In this document: in pieces, positions 55,234 to 63,891 of the stretch
Numbering within the stretch: the stretch's first letter is position 1
Layout of the letters: each line of letters begins with the position of its first letter
Assembly (NCBI RefSeq): GCF_947495315.1
Contig: NZ_CANLYD010000008.1
Location: forward strand, 124,001 to 188,000
Length of the DNA: 64,000 nucleotides
From: an uncultured Aquimarina sp.
GTDB taxonomy: Bacteria > Bacteroidota > Bacteroidia > Flavobacteriales > Flavobacteriaceae
Direction of reading: 5' to 3'
The notes under the pieces: model-generated
What the model saw: the letters and a program-made list of their open reading frames with translations, nothing else
The model's database searches: none
Told to the model about the DNA's origin: nothing
Translations under genes and position numbers: made by a program

Positions 55234-56138
55234 TCACAGAAAAAAGCATATCTAAATCCTTAGGTCGACCTATTAAATCTCCAATTCGAGTGGGGAGTGT
55301 TGCTGATTTAGGAATAGATATAAAGTCTTTTTTACATTTTTTTAAACCTTTTTTCCAGGAATTACAAGATGATGTATATCTGGTAAGAGGAAAACAAATT
55401 ACTTTTTTAAAAGAAACGTTTCCTTCAGATTCAATAGCTATTGAAAAGCTGCATAAACCTTATTTTGAAGGCACAAGAACAATAGACGCATTAGCGTATT
55501 GGATACAGCAATTAGATGCGAATCAAAAACAAGAATTTGGTCGATTATCTACCGTTACCAGACAACGAAATATTTCCTCTTTTTTAATCGAGATATGGGA
55601 TGATCAATATTTTGTAGAAAGAATGGTACAGCAAGGTTTTGAACAGGATGTAGATGATTTTAGAGTATGGAAACGCGTTTTTAAGCAAGCAACAAGGGAA
55701 GCTGTAGAGAATGACTTATTTTTTGAGTTGCTTAAAAAAATGGCAGGCCTTGTCAAAAAAATACACCCAGAAGTTCGAAAGATTCAGATTACGAGTCATT
55801 TTATGAGAACGATTTCTAAGGAAAAAATAAAAGGAGAAAATGCTCCAGAAGGAGTGCATGAAGATGGCGCTCAATATATCATGTCAGCATTGGTGGTGAA
55901 TCGCCAAAATATTACAGGTGCTGAAAGCCAGGTTTATGAGAAAACAACTTCGGATACTAATGAACTCATCTATAAAAAAGTACTAAAGCCAGGAGAATTT
56001 ATTTTTCAGGCAGATACAGGTGAGGAGTTTACTTTTGGTAATGACCTTTGGCATTATGTGACTCCTATTGAACCAGAAGATATTACAAATCCCGGAATAC
56101 GAGATATTATAGGATTTGATATGGATATTTTAGAATAA
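55230..56138 (+). CDS. 2OG-Fe(II) dioxygenase family protein
   Basis: GTG start at 55230, overlapping the helicase stop (GTGA). 302 residues. The C-terminal half has ENAPEGVHEDGAQYI (iron-binding His/Asp pair near 209) and FGNDLWHYVTPIEPED (second His near 275), as in the family of amino-acid or nucleic-acid hydroxylases (PF10014-like, from memory). The substrate is unknown. Translational coupling with the helicase suggests one complex or pathway. Confidence 0.85.
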   Translation: MITEKSISKSLGRPIKSPIRVGSVADLGIDIKSFLHFFKPFFQELQDDVYLVRGKQITFLKETFPSDSIAIEKLHKPYFEGTRTIDALAYWIQQLDANQKQEFGRLSTVTRQRNISSFLIEIWDDQYFVERMVQQGFEQDVDDFRVWKRVFKQATREAVENDLFFELLKKMAGLVKKIHPEVRKIQITSHFMRTISKEKIKGENAPEGVHEDGAQYIMSALVVNRQNITGAESQVYEKTTSDTNELIYKKVLKPGEFIFQADTGEEFTFGNDLWHYVTPIEPEDITNPGIRDIIGFDMDILE

Positions 56139-57425
56139 TGGCGTTCCAAAATGTTCTTCTCGCATTTTTGAATGCATTAAAATTTCTTTTTTGATGCCTT
56201 TATAGGTTGTTTCTTGGTAGAGTTTTTTGAGTGCTTCTTTTCCTTTTTCATCATATTGATAGGCCAGCGTATATATACAAAGTTTACCTAAGGACTGAGA
56301 CGTTTCTCCTAATCTAAGAGCATTCGCATTAGAAAAAGAACGTTCCGTGATTTTTATAAGATGCGGAATTGCGCTTTTTTTATTATTAAAAGTTGCAATG
56401 GATAAAATCATGCTTTTTAAAACTGCAATGTTTTCTTTTTTTATGTATTGACAATTGTATTGAACTTCATAGCCGGTATTATAGGTTACTTTTTCAACCC
56501 TTAGATTACTCATTTTGGGTTTAAATAATGAGGCTTTTTTAATGAAGTCTAATACTTGTTTTTTATAATCATTTTCTCCAATATTATCTATATGTTTTTG
56601 AATAAGTACAGATAGTTTAAAAGGGTTAAGGAAGTTCTTATTCGTATCAAAAGTTTTTAATATTTCACAATAAGCATCTTGCTCTTTTTGGTTAATACTT
56701 CTAAGATATTTATTGATATAGTCTGCAAAAGGATCTGAAATAAGTAGAAAAGAAGGTTGATGTTCGTTGTTATTGTTAGCATGAAGGTGAAGTATTCTTT
56801 GTATCGTATTTCTTGGAGTTTTGTAATAATTGTAGAACTCATTATGGAAATTCGGATTCTTCAGAACCTTTTTTAAAAAAGTATATAATTCTTCGCCGAT
56901 TCCATCCTTTTTTACTTTCTGTCGGAGTCTTGATGTTAGTGAACCTAAGGTTATATACGTTGGATGTTTTACCCAAAAATTTATAAAATATATAAAATCC
57001 TCTTCGGTGAAATAAAGGTTAGATCTTAATGTAAGGTTTAAAATTTCCTGTAGATACTGAGCTTTTTGATTATTGGAATTTACCCCTTTCTTAGCATTGA
57101 ATTTAATGATTTCTTTTGTGATCCAGTATGTAAAATCTCTCTTAAAAGCGACCTGTTGTTCTGATAGAAACTTATAAGAATCAAGGCTTGTGAATTTAGG
57201 AGCCCAATAATTATACCTGTTAATTTTAAATTTTTTAGTCGCTTCTTTAAAAATAGTATCTGATAATCCTTCAAAACTATCTTTAAATAGAGGAGTGGTA
57301 TCTACATTAATAGCCTCTTCATTGTTATCAATCTTATCAGATATTTTTTCTAATTCTCGTTCAGTAATCTGAAAATTAGATTTTTTAATACCAAATATAA
57401 AAGAAAGAAATTTGTCGAATTTCAT
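56130..57425 (-). CDS. Hypothetical helical protein, 431 aa
   Basis: Start at ATG 57425 (MKFDKFLSFIFGIKKSNFQ), 8 bp after the methyltransferase stop; an earlier ATG overlaps it. The sequence is almost wholly helical and could be HEAT-like repeats, ending in ALKKLYQETTYKGIKKEILM. No known domain. Its end overlaps the dioxygenase end by 9 bp (tail to tail). Confidence 0.7.
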   Translation of the reverse strand: MKFDKFLSFIFGIKKSNFQITERELEKISDKIDNNEEAINVDTTPLFKDSFEGLSDTIFKEATKKFKINRYNYWAPKFTSLDSYKFLSEQQVAFKRDFTYWITKEIIKFNAKKGVNSNNQKAQYLQEILNLTLRSNLYFTEEDFIYFINFWVKHPTYITLGSLTSRLRQKVKKDGIGEELYTFLKKVLKNPNFHNEFYNYYKTPRNTIQRILHLHANNNNEHQPSFLLISDPFADYINKYLRSINQKEQDAYCEILKTFDTNKNFLNPFKLSVLIQKHIDNIGENDYKKQVLDFIKKASLFKPKMSNLRVEKVTYNTGYEVQYNCQYIKKENIAVLKSMILSIATFNNKKSAIPHLIKITERSFSNANALRLGETSQSLGKLCIYTLAYQYDEKGKEALKKLYQETTYKGIKKEILMHSKMREEHFGTPLF

Positions 57426-57433
57426 GATATTAT

Positions 57434-58318
57434 TTAAGACAATACACAACTAATATCATCCAAAGAAGAACCGTAATCAAAACTAAAATCAATATGAACT
57501 AAATCTCCTGCTTTTACTTCTTGCGTGTTGGTTGTTTTTAATACTGTTGGAGGCATTAAACTATCCGTACCGGTAAAATTAGATCCCTCCGTAATTTCCA
57601 CATAAGACTCTAGATATAGGGCATTCACCGTTCCTGAGAAGAGCACCGGAACAGAAAAACTAAGTTTTACACCTTGTTTTTTTTCTTTTAATAGCTCAAT
57701 TTCATTAACCAAAAATTGCTGGGTTAAAAACATGGGTTGATGTCTGGTAAAATTAACCGGATAATGATGAACATCTGCATCAATTTCTGCTTCACAAAGT
57801 CTCGCAAAATTTACAATACGATTAGGGAATAATTTCCCACCAGGTTTTAAGAATTCTCGCATATGCTGAAAAATCTGTACCTGAAATTCATTGGCGCAAT
57901 AGATGCTCATTAATTCTCCTACTACAAAATCTACTTTTTCTGGTAAATCTACGGTCAATGCATCGGCATAGATAACCTCTACTTTATCTGCCCAAGGATA
58001 TTTAGCAATCTCTTTATTAATAAAAGGAATCAGATCAGGATTATTTTCAATTAAATATGCTTTTTTTACAAAAGGCATGTATAATTTAGTAAGAGGAAGT
58101 GTTCCTACACCAATTTCACAAACGGTAGCATCTTTAAAATTATTATTGAGTTGAAATGCTTTATGAAAGGCATCCACACGTTGCTTGTCGGTTTCCATAA
58201 TCTTATAATAGATTTCAGGAAAACCAAAATGTGATTCATCAAATGTTTGTGCTTTTAACAGGCTGTATTTTAGCGCATCGTAATTGTCAATTACTTCCTC
58301 AAATAATTTGTCTTTCAT
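57434..58318 (-). CDS. Class I SAM-dependent methyltransferase
   Basis: This 294-residue protein has motif I CEIGVGTLPLTKLY (near 88), an acidic ribose-binding residue in AYLIENNPDL (near 108) and GELMSIYCANEF near 153. The C-terminal beta-rich half resembles protein arginine methyltransferases (PRMT fold), with GELMS in place of the usual double-E loop. The target is unknown. It forms an operon with the helical protein downstream. Confidence 0.82.
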   Translation of the reverse strand: MKDKLFEEVIDNYDALKYSLLKAQTFDESHFGFPEIYYKIMETDKQRVDAFHKAFQLNNNFKDATVCEIGVGTLPLTKLYMPFVKKAYLIENNPDLIPFINKEIAKYPWADKVEVIYADALTVDLPEKVDFVVGELMSIYCANEFQVQIFQHMREFLKPGGKLFPNRIVNFARLCEAEIDADVHHYPVNFTRHQPMFLTQQFLVNEIELLKEKKQGVKLSFSVPVLFSGTVNALYLESYVEITEGSNFTGTDSLMPPTVLKTTNTQEVKAGDLVHIDFSFDYGSSLDDISCVLS

Positions 58319-58495
58319 TCTTTTAATGATTGTTTTAGTAAATATAATAATTATGAGTGTTATAGATATGAATAGGGATAAAACTTAAAAACGAAAAAAA
58401 ACTTGCAAAAACAGGAATGGAAGGGTAGGGTGTTTTTAATTTTATGCGTTCTAACATAAGGAGGTCTTATAAATTGGATCTAAAAGATGTGTGTT

Positions 58496-59785
58496 ATGAA
58501 TCTGAAAATTACTAAAACTCATTTAAGAAACATTTTTAATTCTACGCTAACATTAGTACTGTTATTATGTTGTCAAGTAGGTTCTTCTCAGACAAATAAT
58601 AACTCTTATATTTTTGGACATAGTTTGGTAAATCATAGCGCCAATCAAGCTACCCAGAATAGAAGTAATATTCCTGATTGGATGTATTTGCTTGCTCAGC
58701 AAGCTGGCAATGACTATTCTGTTGATGGTCAGTTTGGGTTTTTACCGCTTCAACAATTACCACCTACATTTCAATGGGGTTTTATCAATGCGCCTAACAC
58801 CAGAACAAATGAAGCCAATGAAGATTTTGGCAGCTGGGATTATAATAATGTGATTATTACTTTGGCCAATTTTATACAACAGACTTCAACTCCTTCACAG
58901 AACGCATTTTGTGATCAACAATATATAGAGGATTGTAATCTAGATCCTAATGCACTGAGTTCTGTAGAAGCAGTTGTTCGAATTTTGGATTATGCAAGAA
59001 CTGAAGAATCAGGTATTGATTTTTATATTTATGAAAACTGGCCAGAATTTAACGGAACTTTTCCTACTGTTTCTGAAGAACAAGAAGCACAAGAATTTGG
59101 AGCATATTATGGATATACAAAAGGAGAGTTTCACGACTGGTGGATCACGCTTCAGGATGAGGTATTAGCAGCAAGACCTGATTCTAATGCAAAATTGATT
59201 CCAGTTGGTCCAATTCTAGCCGATTTACTCTCGGATGCAGGAATTTTATCAGATATCCCTTCCAATGTTTTGTATGAAGATGGAGCACCTCACGGATATC
59301 CTGTTATATATTTTCTAACGGCATTGATACACTACTCTGTTATATATGGAGAGCAACCTCCTGCTAACTTCCAGTTTCCAGATGCTGATTTAGCAGCGCC
59401 TATTCGAATCCCTGATACTGTAAAAAATAACTATACCGCTATTGTAGATTTTATCTGGAATAGCTTACAAACATATCTGTTTAATAATGGCGAAAGTAGA
59501 GTGTTTTTACCAAGTCAGGTGTTATCCGTAAATGACATAACAGTAAATATCCCAAAACCAATACTATATCCGAATCCCGGAAACGGTATTTTTAATCTTG
59601 AGCTACCAAATTCGACGATTTTTCCGGTAGAACTAAAGGTTATAAATACGATCGGTCAAGTGATCGATGTTGTTTCCATTACTGATCATCAATCAACGAA
59701 GTTTAATTTAGATAAAAAAGGGACGTTTTTTCTAAAAATTATTGGTGATCAGTATTCGGATATTGTAAAATTAATAGTGAAGTAA
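58496..59785 (+). CDS. Secreted SGNH-like protein with T9SS tail
   Basis: ATG at 58496 (MNLKITKTHLRNIFNSTLTL); an ATG three codons earlier is equally possible. The signal peptide ends near SSQ. SGNH-like marks: IFGHSLVNH near 37 (block I Ser) and YEDGAPHGYP near 262 (Asp/His). The last 75 residues are a type A sorting domain (ILYPNPGNGIFNL, ending VKLIVK). Probably a secreted esterase or lipase-like enzyme. A hairpin terminator follows. Confidence 0.78.
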   Translation: MNLKITKTHLRNIFNSTLTLVLLLCCQVGSSQTNNNSYIFGHSLVNHSANQATQNRSNIPDWMYLLAQQAGNDYSVDGQFGFLPLQQLPPTFQWGFINAPNTRTNEANEDFGSWDYNNVIITLANFIQQTSTPSQNAFCDQQYIEDCNLDPNALSSVEAVVRILDYARTEESGIDFYIYENWPEFNGTFPTVSEEQEAQEFGAYYGYTKGEFHDWWITLQDEVLAARPDSNAKLIPVGPILADLLSDAGILSDIPSNVLYEDGAPHGYPVIYFLTALIHYSVIYGEQPPANFQFPDADLAAPIRIPDTVKNNYTAIVDFIWNSLQTYLFNNGESRVFLPSQVLSVNDITVNIPKPILYPNPGNGIFNLELPNSTIFPVELKVINTIGQVIDVVSITDHQSTKFNLDKKGTFFLKIIGDQYSDIVKLIVK

Positions 59786-59805
59786 ACTTTACGTATTAAA
59801 AAAAT

Positions 59806-59890
59806 AATCATGCTGAGCTCATTGATGAATTTGTGTTAGACTATTTTATTTGGGAAATAGTTTTCAATGAGCCGTAGCATGATTTTTATT
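59806..59890 (+). terminator. Long-stem terminator of the SGNH-like gene
   Basis: AATCATGCTGAGCTCATTGA pairs with TCAATGAGCCGTAGCATGAT, then TTTTT. Confidence 0.75.
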
Positions 59891-60003
59891 AGTGAAACTC
59901 TGTTTTGAAAAGTTGCATAGCAATGCATTCAAAATAGATAGTTGAACTAATCCCGCTTTTTCTGCGGGATCTCAGGTTTAATACCTCGAAGCTTGTCTCG
60001 AGG
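59888..60003 (+). repeat. Interspersed repeat, copy B
   Basis: Same as copy A at 37793: ATTAGTGAAACTCTGTTTTG, GAACTAATCCCGC and hairpin, GGTTTAATACCTCGAAGC. It sits between the SGNH-like gene and the exonuclease. Confidence 0.8.
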
Positions 60004-60027
60004 TAGTTTATTAGTGACTACTTTTGG

Positions 60028-60573
60028 TTAAGTATTTAAGCACCAATCCAAAATTTTAGCAATGTTTTTGGCATCATCAACACCTCTATGATGCGTTCCT
60101 TCTAAAGAGATGTTCAATATGCCTAAGGCGCCTTTCATTCCGACTTTTTTACGTAAACCTTTGGTCTGAGTAAAAAGCTCTTTTACATTGATATGGTTTT
60201 GTGATAATGGATACTCTATTTCTCTGAAATTGCATTGTTGTTTCATCATATTCAGATCATATTGACCATAACTCGCCCACGTATGCTGATGTCCTTGATA
60301 TTCAGTTCTTAAAATTTCGCAAGCTTCTGTAAAAGAACCCCCTTCTTGATCCAGCAATTCTTGTGTAATAGTCGTCAATTCTGTGCAGAAAGGACTTACT
60401 TCAGACCGTTCTGGTTTGATCAGGATTCCTTGATTTTTAGAAATCTCTCCGGTTTCTGTAGTTAATAAACAGATACCTATTTCTATAATTTCGTTTACTT
60501 GTCCTTTTGGAACAGAACCATTCCAGCAAGTAGCTTCCAGATCTATAATTATAATTGTATTTGTTGTTTTCAT
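60028..60573 (-). CDS. DEDDh 3'-5' exonuclease (KapD/ERI-like)
   Basis: This 181-residue protein has motif I IIIDLEATCWNG (Asp/Glu), motif II ASYGQYDLNMM (Asp) and motif III HHRGVDDAKNIAKIL (His/Asp). Relatives trim RNA 3' ends. It is the last gene of the rtcB operon, so RNA trimming in repair is a reasonable guess. A REP palindrome (CCAGTCTGCCAAGGCAGAC) separates it from the TPR gene. Confidence 0.88.
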   Translation of the reverse strand: MKTTNTIIIIDLEATCWNGSVPKGQVNEIIEIGICLLTTETGEISKNQGILIKPERSEVSPFCTELTTITQELLDQEGGSFTEACEILRTEYQGHQHTWASYGQYDLNMMKQQCNFREIEYPLSQNHINVKELFTQTKGLRKKVGMKGALGILNISLEGTHHRGVDDAKNIAKILDWCLNT

Positions 60574-60589
60574 GTTATTATTTTTTAGA

Positions 60590-60625
60590 CCTACCAGTCT
60601 GCCAAGGCAGACAAACGAGTCTGGT
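60590..60625 (-). repeat. REP palindrome between the TPR and exonuclease genes
   Basis: CCAGTCTGCC and GGCAGAC...GAGTCTGG pairing arms. Confidence 0.6.
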
Positions 60626-60628
60626 TGT

Positions 60629-61174
60629 TTACTTCTTTTTGTTTTTTGACTTTTTAGAAGATTTCTTGTCTTTTTTAGACATTCTTTTTTTCTTTTTAGG
60701 CATTTTGTCTTTTATCCTTTTTTCGTCACCTTCGATATCGCTTATGAAATAGTTGTTATATGCATATACCTTAGCAGTTTTTAAGACTTTAAGTGCGGCT
60801 TTATATTCTTTTTTTTGTTCAAAAAGAATTCCTTTTTTCAAATACAACACTGCTTTATCGGTTCCTTTTAAAGTCAAGGCAAAGTCAATTAGCTTTTCTG
60901 CTTCGTCATAATCTTCATTCCAAAGCAATACATTGATATATTTAGGATATACATCCAAACTATACATGTCTTCTGCTAGTGCTTGCTGGTAATATTCTTT
61001 TGCAGTTTCATAATTTCTAAGGTTTTCTGCATAGATCTGTCCCATTAAACAAAGCGCAATTGGATTTTTATCATCGTACGACAATGCATAGTTCAATGAT
61101 TCTACAGCTTCTTCCAGGTTATAAGGATACGCATCCAATGCCTGAAATAGATATTTATCTAATAAATTTCCCAT
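60629..61174 (-). CDS. TPR protein with a Lys-rich tail
   Basis: 181 residues. TPR-like helical pairs occupy 15-130 (LEEAVESLNYALSYDDKNPI, ALCLMGQIYAENLRNYETAK). The last 30 residues are almost all Lys/Ser (KKKKRMSKKDKKSSKKSK), a likely nucleic-acid-binding tail. It starts 4 bp after the prfH stop. It could link the ligase/release factor to RNA or ribosomes (inference). Confidence 0.82.
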   Translation of the reverse strand: MGNLLDKYLFQALDAYPYNLEEAVESLNYALSYDDKNPIALCLMGQIYAENLRNYETAKEYYQQALAEDMYSLDVYPKYINVLLWNEDYDEAEKLIDFALTLKGTDKAVLYLKKGILFEQKKEYKAALKVLKTAKVYAYNNYFISDIEGDEKRIKDKMPKKKKRMSKKDKKSSKKSKNKKK

Positions 61175-61178
61175 GATA

Positions 61179-61874
61179 CTAGTTTTTTAATTCGTTGCGC
61201 AAATCTTTTTTTAATTGTTGTCGATTGGACGCATACGATTGTTTTTTATGATTTTTTTTAAAATCAGTACCCTTAAATGTTCTGATTGGGTTACCACGCT
61301 GAATATTTAAGTGATTTTCCCATTGATCAGATAACGATTTTTGTAATTTGGTAAGCTGACTTTGATGTACTTTTTCTTTTAATCGTTCTATTGCGATTTT
61401 TTTGTTTTGATGTTGTGATCTGCTATCCATTACTACTACTTGATCACCTGTTGGATTATAAGTAGCGCGAACAGCAGAGTTTACTTTGTTTACATTTTGG
61501 CCTCCAGGACCGGAACTTCGCATTGCCTGAAAGGAAATATCTTTTTCCTTTAGAGCGACCAGTTGAGTCTGTTTGACTTCATACATTCCGATAAACCAGT
61601 TTTTTCGTTTATGGTGCTTCCGAAATTTAGAAGTACCAATCCACTGAATGGTTCCTAGCCACGACGCTAAAAAAGTGTCTATTTCTTTCCCTTTTAGTTG
61701 TATGGTAACAGATTGTACGGTTCCATTTTCAGAACCTTTATCTCTCTGCAGTATGTCATAAGTAAATCCGCTATTTTTAATTTCTTCTAGAAATAGCTTC
61801 AGTACTTGGGCTACTACCCAGCAACATTCTGCAGGCCCTCTTCCGGCCGTAATTTGAATTATTTTAGTTTTCAT
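61179..61874 (-). CDS. prfH: Peptide chain release factor H
   Basis: This 231-residue protein is shorter than RF1/RF2 because the codon-recognition domain is missing. The catalytic motif is RSSGPGGQNVNKV (GGQ near 123), and the basic C-terminal tail matches class I release factors. PrfH is encoded next to rtcB-type ligases in other bacteria and is thought to release peptides from ribosomes damaged in the decoding centre. Here it is directly downstream of rtcB. Confidence 0.93.
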   Translation of the reverse strand: MKTKIIQITAGRGPAECCWVVAQVLKLFLEEIKNSGFTYDILQRDKGSENGTVQSVTIQLKGKEIDTFLASWLGTIQWIGTSKFRKHHKRKNWFIGMYEVKQTQLVALKEKDISFQAMRSSGPGGQNVNKVNSAVRATYNPTGDQVVVMDSRSQHQNKKIAIERLKEKVHQSQLTKLQKSLSDQWENHLNIQRGNPIRTFKGTDFKKNHKKQSYASNRQQLKKDLRNELKN

Positions 61875-61890
61875 TGTTTTTACTTTTTGG

Positions 61891-61950
61891 CAATTAGCTT
61901 CTAGTAATTAGCTTTTGAAAAATTAAAAGCTAATTGCTGATAGCTTATGG
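61891..61950 (-). repeat. Inverted simple-repeat hairpin between rtcB and prfH
   Basis: AATTAGCTTTT and AAAAGCTAATT (perfect 11-bp stem), extended by further TTAGCT units on both sides. The type of flank is the same as around the four-helix-bundle genes, but no ORF is inside. Confidence 0.65.
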
Positions 61951-61955
61951 CTCTT

Positions 61956-63347
61956 CTACTTATCCATTCGCACGATTTTGGGTGTGAATGTTCCAACTAC
62001 CTCAACCAATTCTTGTTGATTTTCCATTACTTTATTAATATCCTTGTACGCCATAGGTGCTTCATCAATTCCTCCGCCAATCAGCGTGACATCATTTGCT
62101 TTTAATTGCTTTTTGATATCACTTTTGGTGAATTTCTCTTTACACTTTCTTCTGGAATGTAATCGTCCAGTTCCGTGTGATGCGGATTGCAAACTTTCAG
62201 GGTTTCCTAATCCTCTCACTATAAATCCTGGAGCTGTCATAGATCCCGGAATAATTCCTAATTCGCCTTTGGCAGCAGGAGTTGCTCCTTTTCTATGAAC
62301 AATACACTCTTCGCCACTTACTTCTTGTTTCCAAGCAAAATTGTGATGGTTTTCAATTTTGGCAACAGGTCTCGATCCTAATAATTTTCCGATTCTGGCG
62401 TGAATATCATCGTGACACGCTTGCGCATAATCTCCGGCAAGATTCATTGCCAACCAATATTCCTGACCATCGTGTGTATTTAGATCCAACCAAGCTAATT
62501 GTTGTACATGCTTTGGTAAAGGGCATTGTTTGGTTGCCAAATAAGTATAGTGTTTTGCAATATTGGCTCCCAATCCTCGAGATCCACTATGTGATAATAC
62601 ACCTATATAGGCTCCTGCATCCAATCCCCATTCATTCTTCGTATCTGTAATATCAACGGTTCCAAATTCTACAAAATGATTGCCACCACCAGAGGTTCCC
62701 AATTGCTTATACGCTTTATCTTTTAATCTTTTTACCAAAGGAATATTTTTAAACTCCTCTCGTTCAAAGATTTCATGATCATGCTTTATTTTGTGGGTTT
62801 CATACATTCCGAATTTGGTGTGTTCAGACAATATGTTCTCCAATTGATGTTTTTTCCCTTTCAGATAAGAGACCGCAATTGGATAGATGGTCAAACACAT
62901 TCTACATCCAATATCTACTCCTACACCATATGGAATCACTGCATTTTTTGTAGCAAGTACTCCACCAATTGGTAAACCATAGCCACTATGTGCATCTGGC
63001 ATTAATGCTCCTGCAACTGCTACTGGTAATTTGAGAGCATCGTACAATTGGTATTTTGCCTGTTCATCGATTTCATTTTCTCCATAGATCTGAAACGGTG
63101 ATCTGGTGGTTTTTAAAGCGTGTTTTTTTACTTCCACAGGCTTTAGTAAACTCTCGGCAATCTTACCCCAGATTCCATCACCTTGATATGCTTCTGGATT
63201 TAATAATACTTTTTTGGCTTCTATTAATATTTGTTCTTTTTTTACTCTTCTTTGATATCGATTAATCTGACCTAGTGTCACATTAATACTATTGTTTTTT
63301 GGAAAGCCTAATTTGATTAAGTCTTTTCCGCTTAATTTCTTTCCCAT
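61956..63347 (-). CDS. rtcB: RNA-splicing ligase RtcB
   Basis: ATG at 63347 (MGKKLSGKDLIKLGFPKNNS), giving 463 residues; the longer frame reads a REP repeat. Signatures: PYGVGVDIGCRM (metal-binding Asp/Cys), GTSGGGNHFVEFG, SHSGSRGLG, HHNF and the guanylylated His in HRKGATPA. RtcB joins 2',3'-cyclic phosphate or 3'-phosphate ends to 5'-OH ends and repairs cleaved tRNA or rRNA. Operon order rtcB-prfH-TPR-exonuclease. A long leader with a small ORF and a REP array precedes it. Confidence 0.95.
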   Translation of the reverse strand: MGKKLSGKDLIKLGFPKNNSINVTLGQINRYQRRVKKEQILIEAKKVLLNPEAYQGDGIWGKIAESLLKPVEVKKHALKTTRSPFQIYGENEIDEQAKYQLYDALKLPVAVAGALMPDAHSGYGLPIGGVLATKNAVIPYGVGVDIGCRMCLTIYPIAVSYLKGKKHQLENILSEHTKFGMYETHKIKHDHEIFEREEFKNIPLVKRLKDKAYKQLGTSGGGNHFVEFGTVDITDTKNEWGLDAGAYIGVLSHSGSRGLGANIAKHYTYLATKQCPLPKHVQQLAWLDLNTHDGQEYWLAMNLAGDYAQACHDDIHARIGKLLGSRPVAKIENHHNFAWKQEVSGEECIVHRKGATPAAKGELGIIPGSMTAPGFIVRGLGNPESLQSASHGTGRLHSRRKCKEKFTKSDIKKQLKANDVTLIGGGIDEAPMAYKDINKVMENQQELVEVVGTFTPKIVRMDK

Positions 63348-63360
63348 GATATTGGAATTT

Positions 63361-63470
63361 GGGCGTTTTCCGCCGCGGCGGATCGGGCTTTCGCTCATAC
63401 TCCTCGATAGTCTACACTTCGACAACACTTCGGTAAGCTCAGTGTAGCAGCTCAGTGTGACAATCTGCGG
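63361..63470 (+). repeat. Composite REP element in the rtcB leader
   Basis: GGGCGTTTTCCGCCGCGGCG, then GGATCGGGCTTTCGC, followed by a second palindrome type (ACACTTCGACAACACTTCGG). Same framework as 30525 and 36450. Confidence 0.65.
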
Positions 63471-63555
63471 GGTAACCGCTCTATCCCTAACGCGATATAT
63501 GATTTATTGGAAATATTTCGGAACACTCTAAATTGATATGCTTTACAAGAATATA

Positions 63556-63641
63556 GATCCCGCTTTCTGCGGGATTAGTTCAACTTGTTATTTTGAATGC
63601 CAGCCAAAAGACTGTTTTCAAAAATAGAGTTTCACTAAAAA
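63556..63641 (-). repeat. Interspersed repeat, copy C, in the rtcB leader
   Basis: Minus strand: TAGTGAAACTCTATTTTTG, then GAACTAATCCCGCAGAAAGCGGGATC. Inverted relative to copies A and B. Confidence 0.75.
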
Positions 63642-63670
63642 TCCGAAACTTTTTTCTGGCTTCGGACTTT
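63638..63670 (-). terminator. Possible attenuator after the leader ORF
   Basis: Minus strand GTCCGAA...TTTCGGATTTTT, a short stem with a T-run between the leader ORF and rtcB. Confidence 0.45.
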
Positions 63671-63692
63671 AAATCAAACTGTTGTAATCAGT

Positions 63693-63776
63693 TTATGAGT
63701 TATAGAAGTCCCGAAGCATACGCATAAAAGAACCTGGTTCTCTTAGTGTATCTGTGTATATGTTTGTAAAGGTCAT
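63693..63776 (-). CDS. Small leader ORF upstream of rtcB, 27 aa
   Basis: MTFTNIYTDTLREPGSFMRM, ending LRDFYNS. It begins about 120 bp after the promoter. Followed by a hairpin with T-run, which would fit an attenuator layout. Translation not established. Confidence 0.35.
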   Translation of the reverse strand: MTFTNIYTDTLREPGSFMRMLRDFYNS

Positions 63777-63811
63777 AGTACTTCGGTTATTAATAGTTAT
63801 TATTATGTTCT

Positions 63812-63882
63812 GTTACACTTCGACAATGCCTGTCCTGAGCTTTCTCCAAAGGCGGACACGTGTCGAAGGGCTCAGTGTTGAT
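63812..63882. repeat. Palindromic repeat in the rtcB leader
   Basis: ACACTTCGACA and TGTCGAAGGGCTCAGTGT arms with an inner GCCTGTCCTGAGC palindrome. A related shorter form is at 63413-63463. Confidence 0.6.
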
Positions 63883-63891
63883 ATTGCGGTG

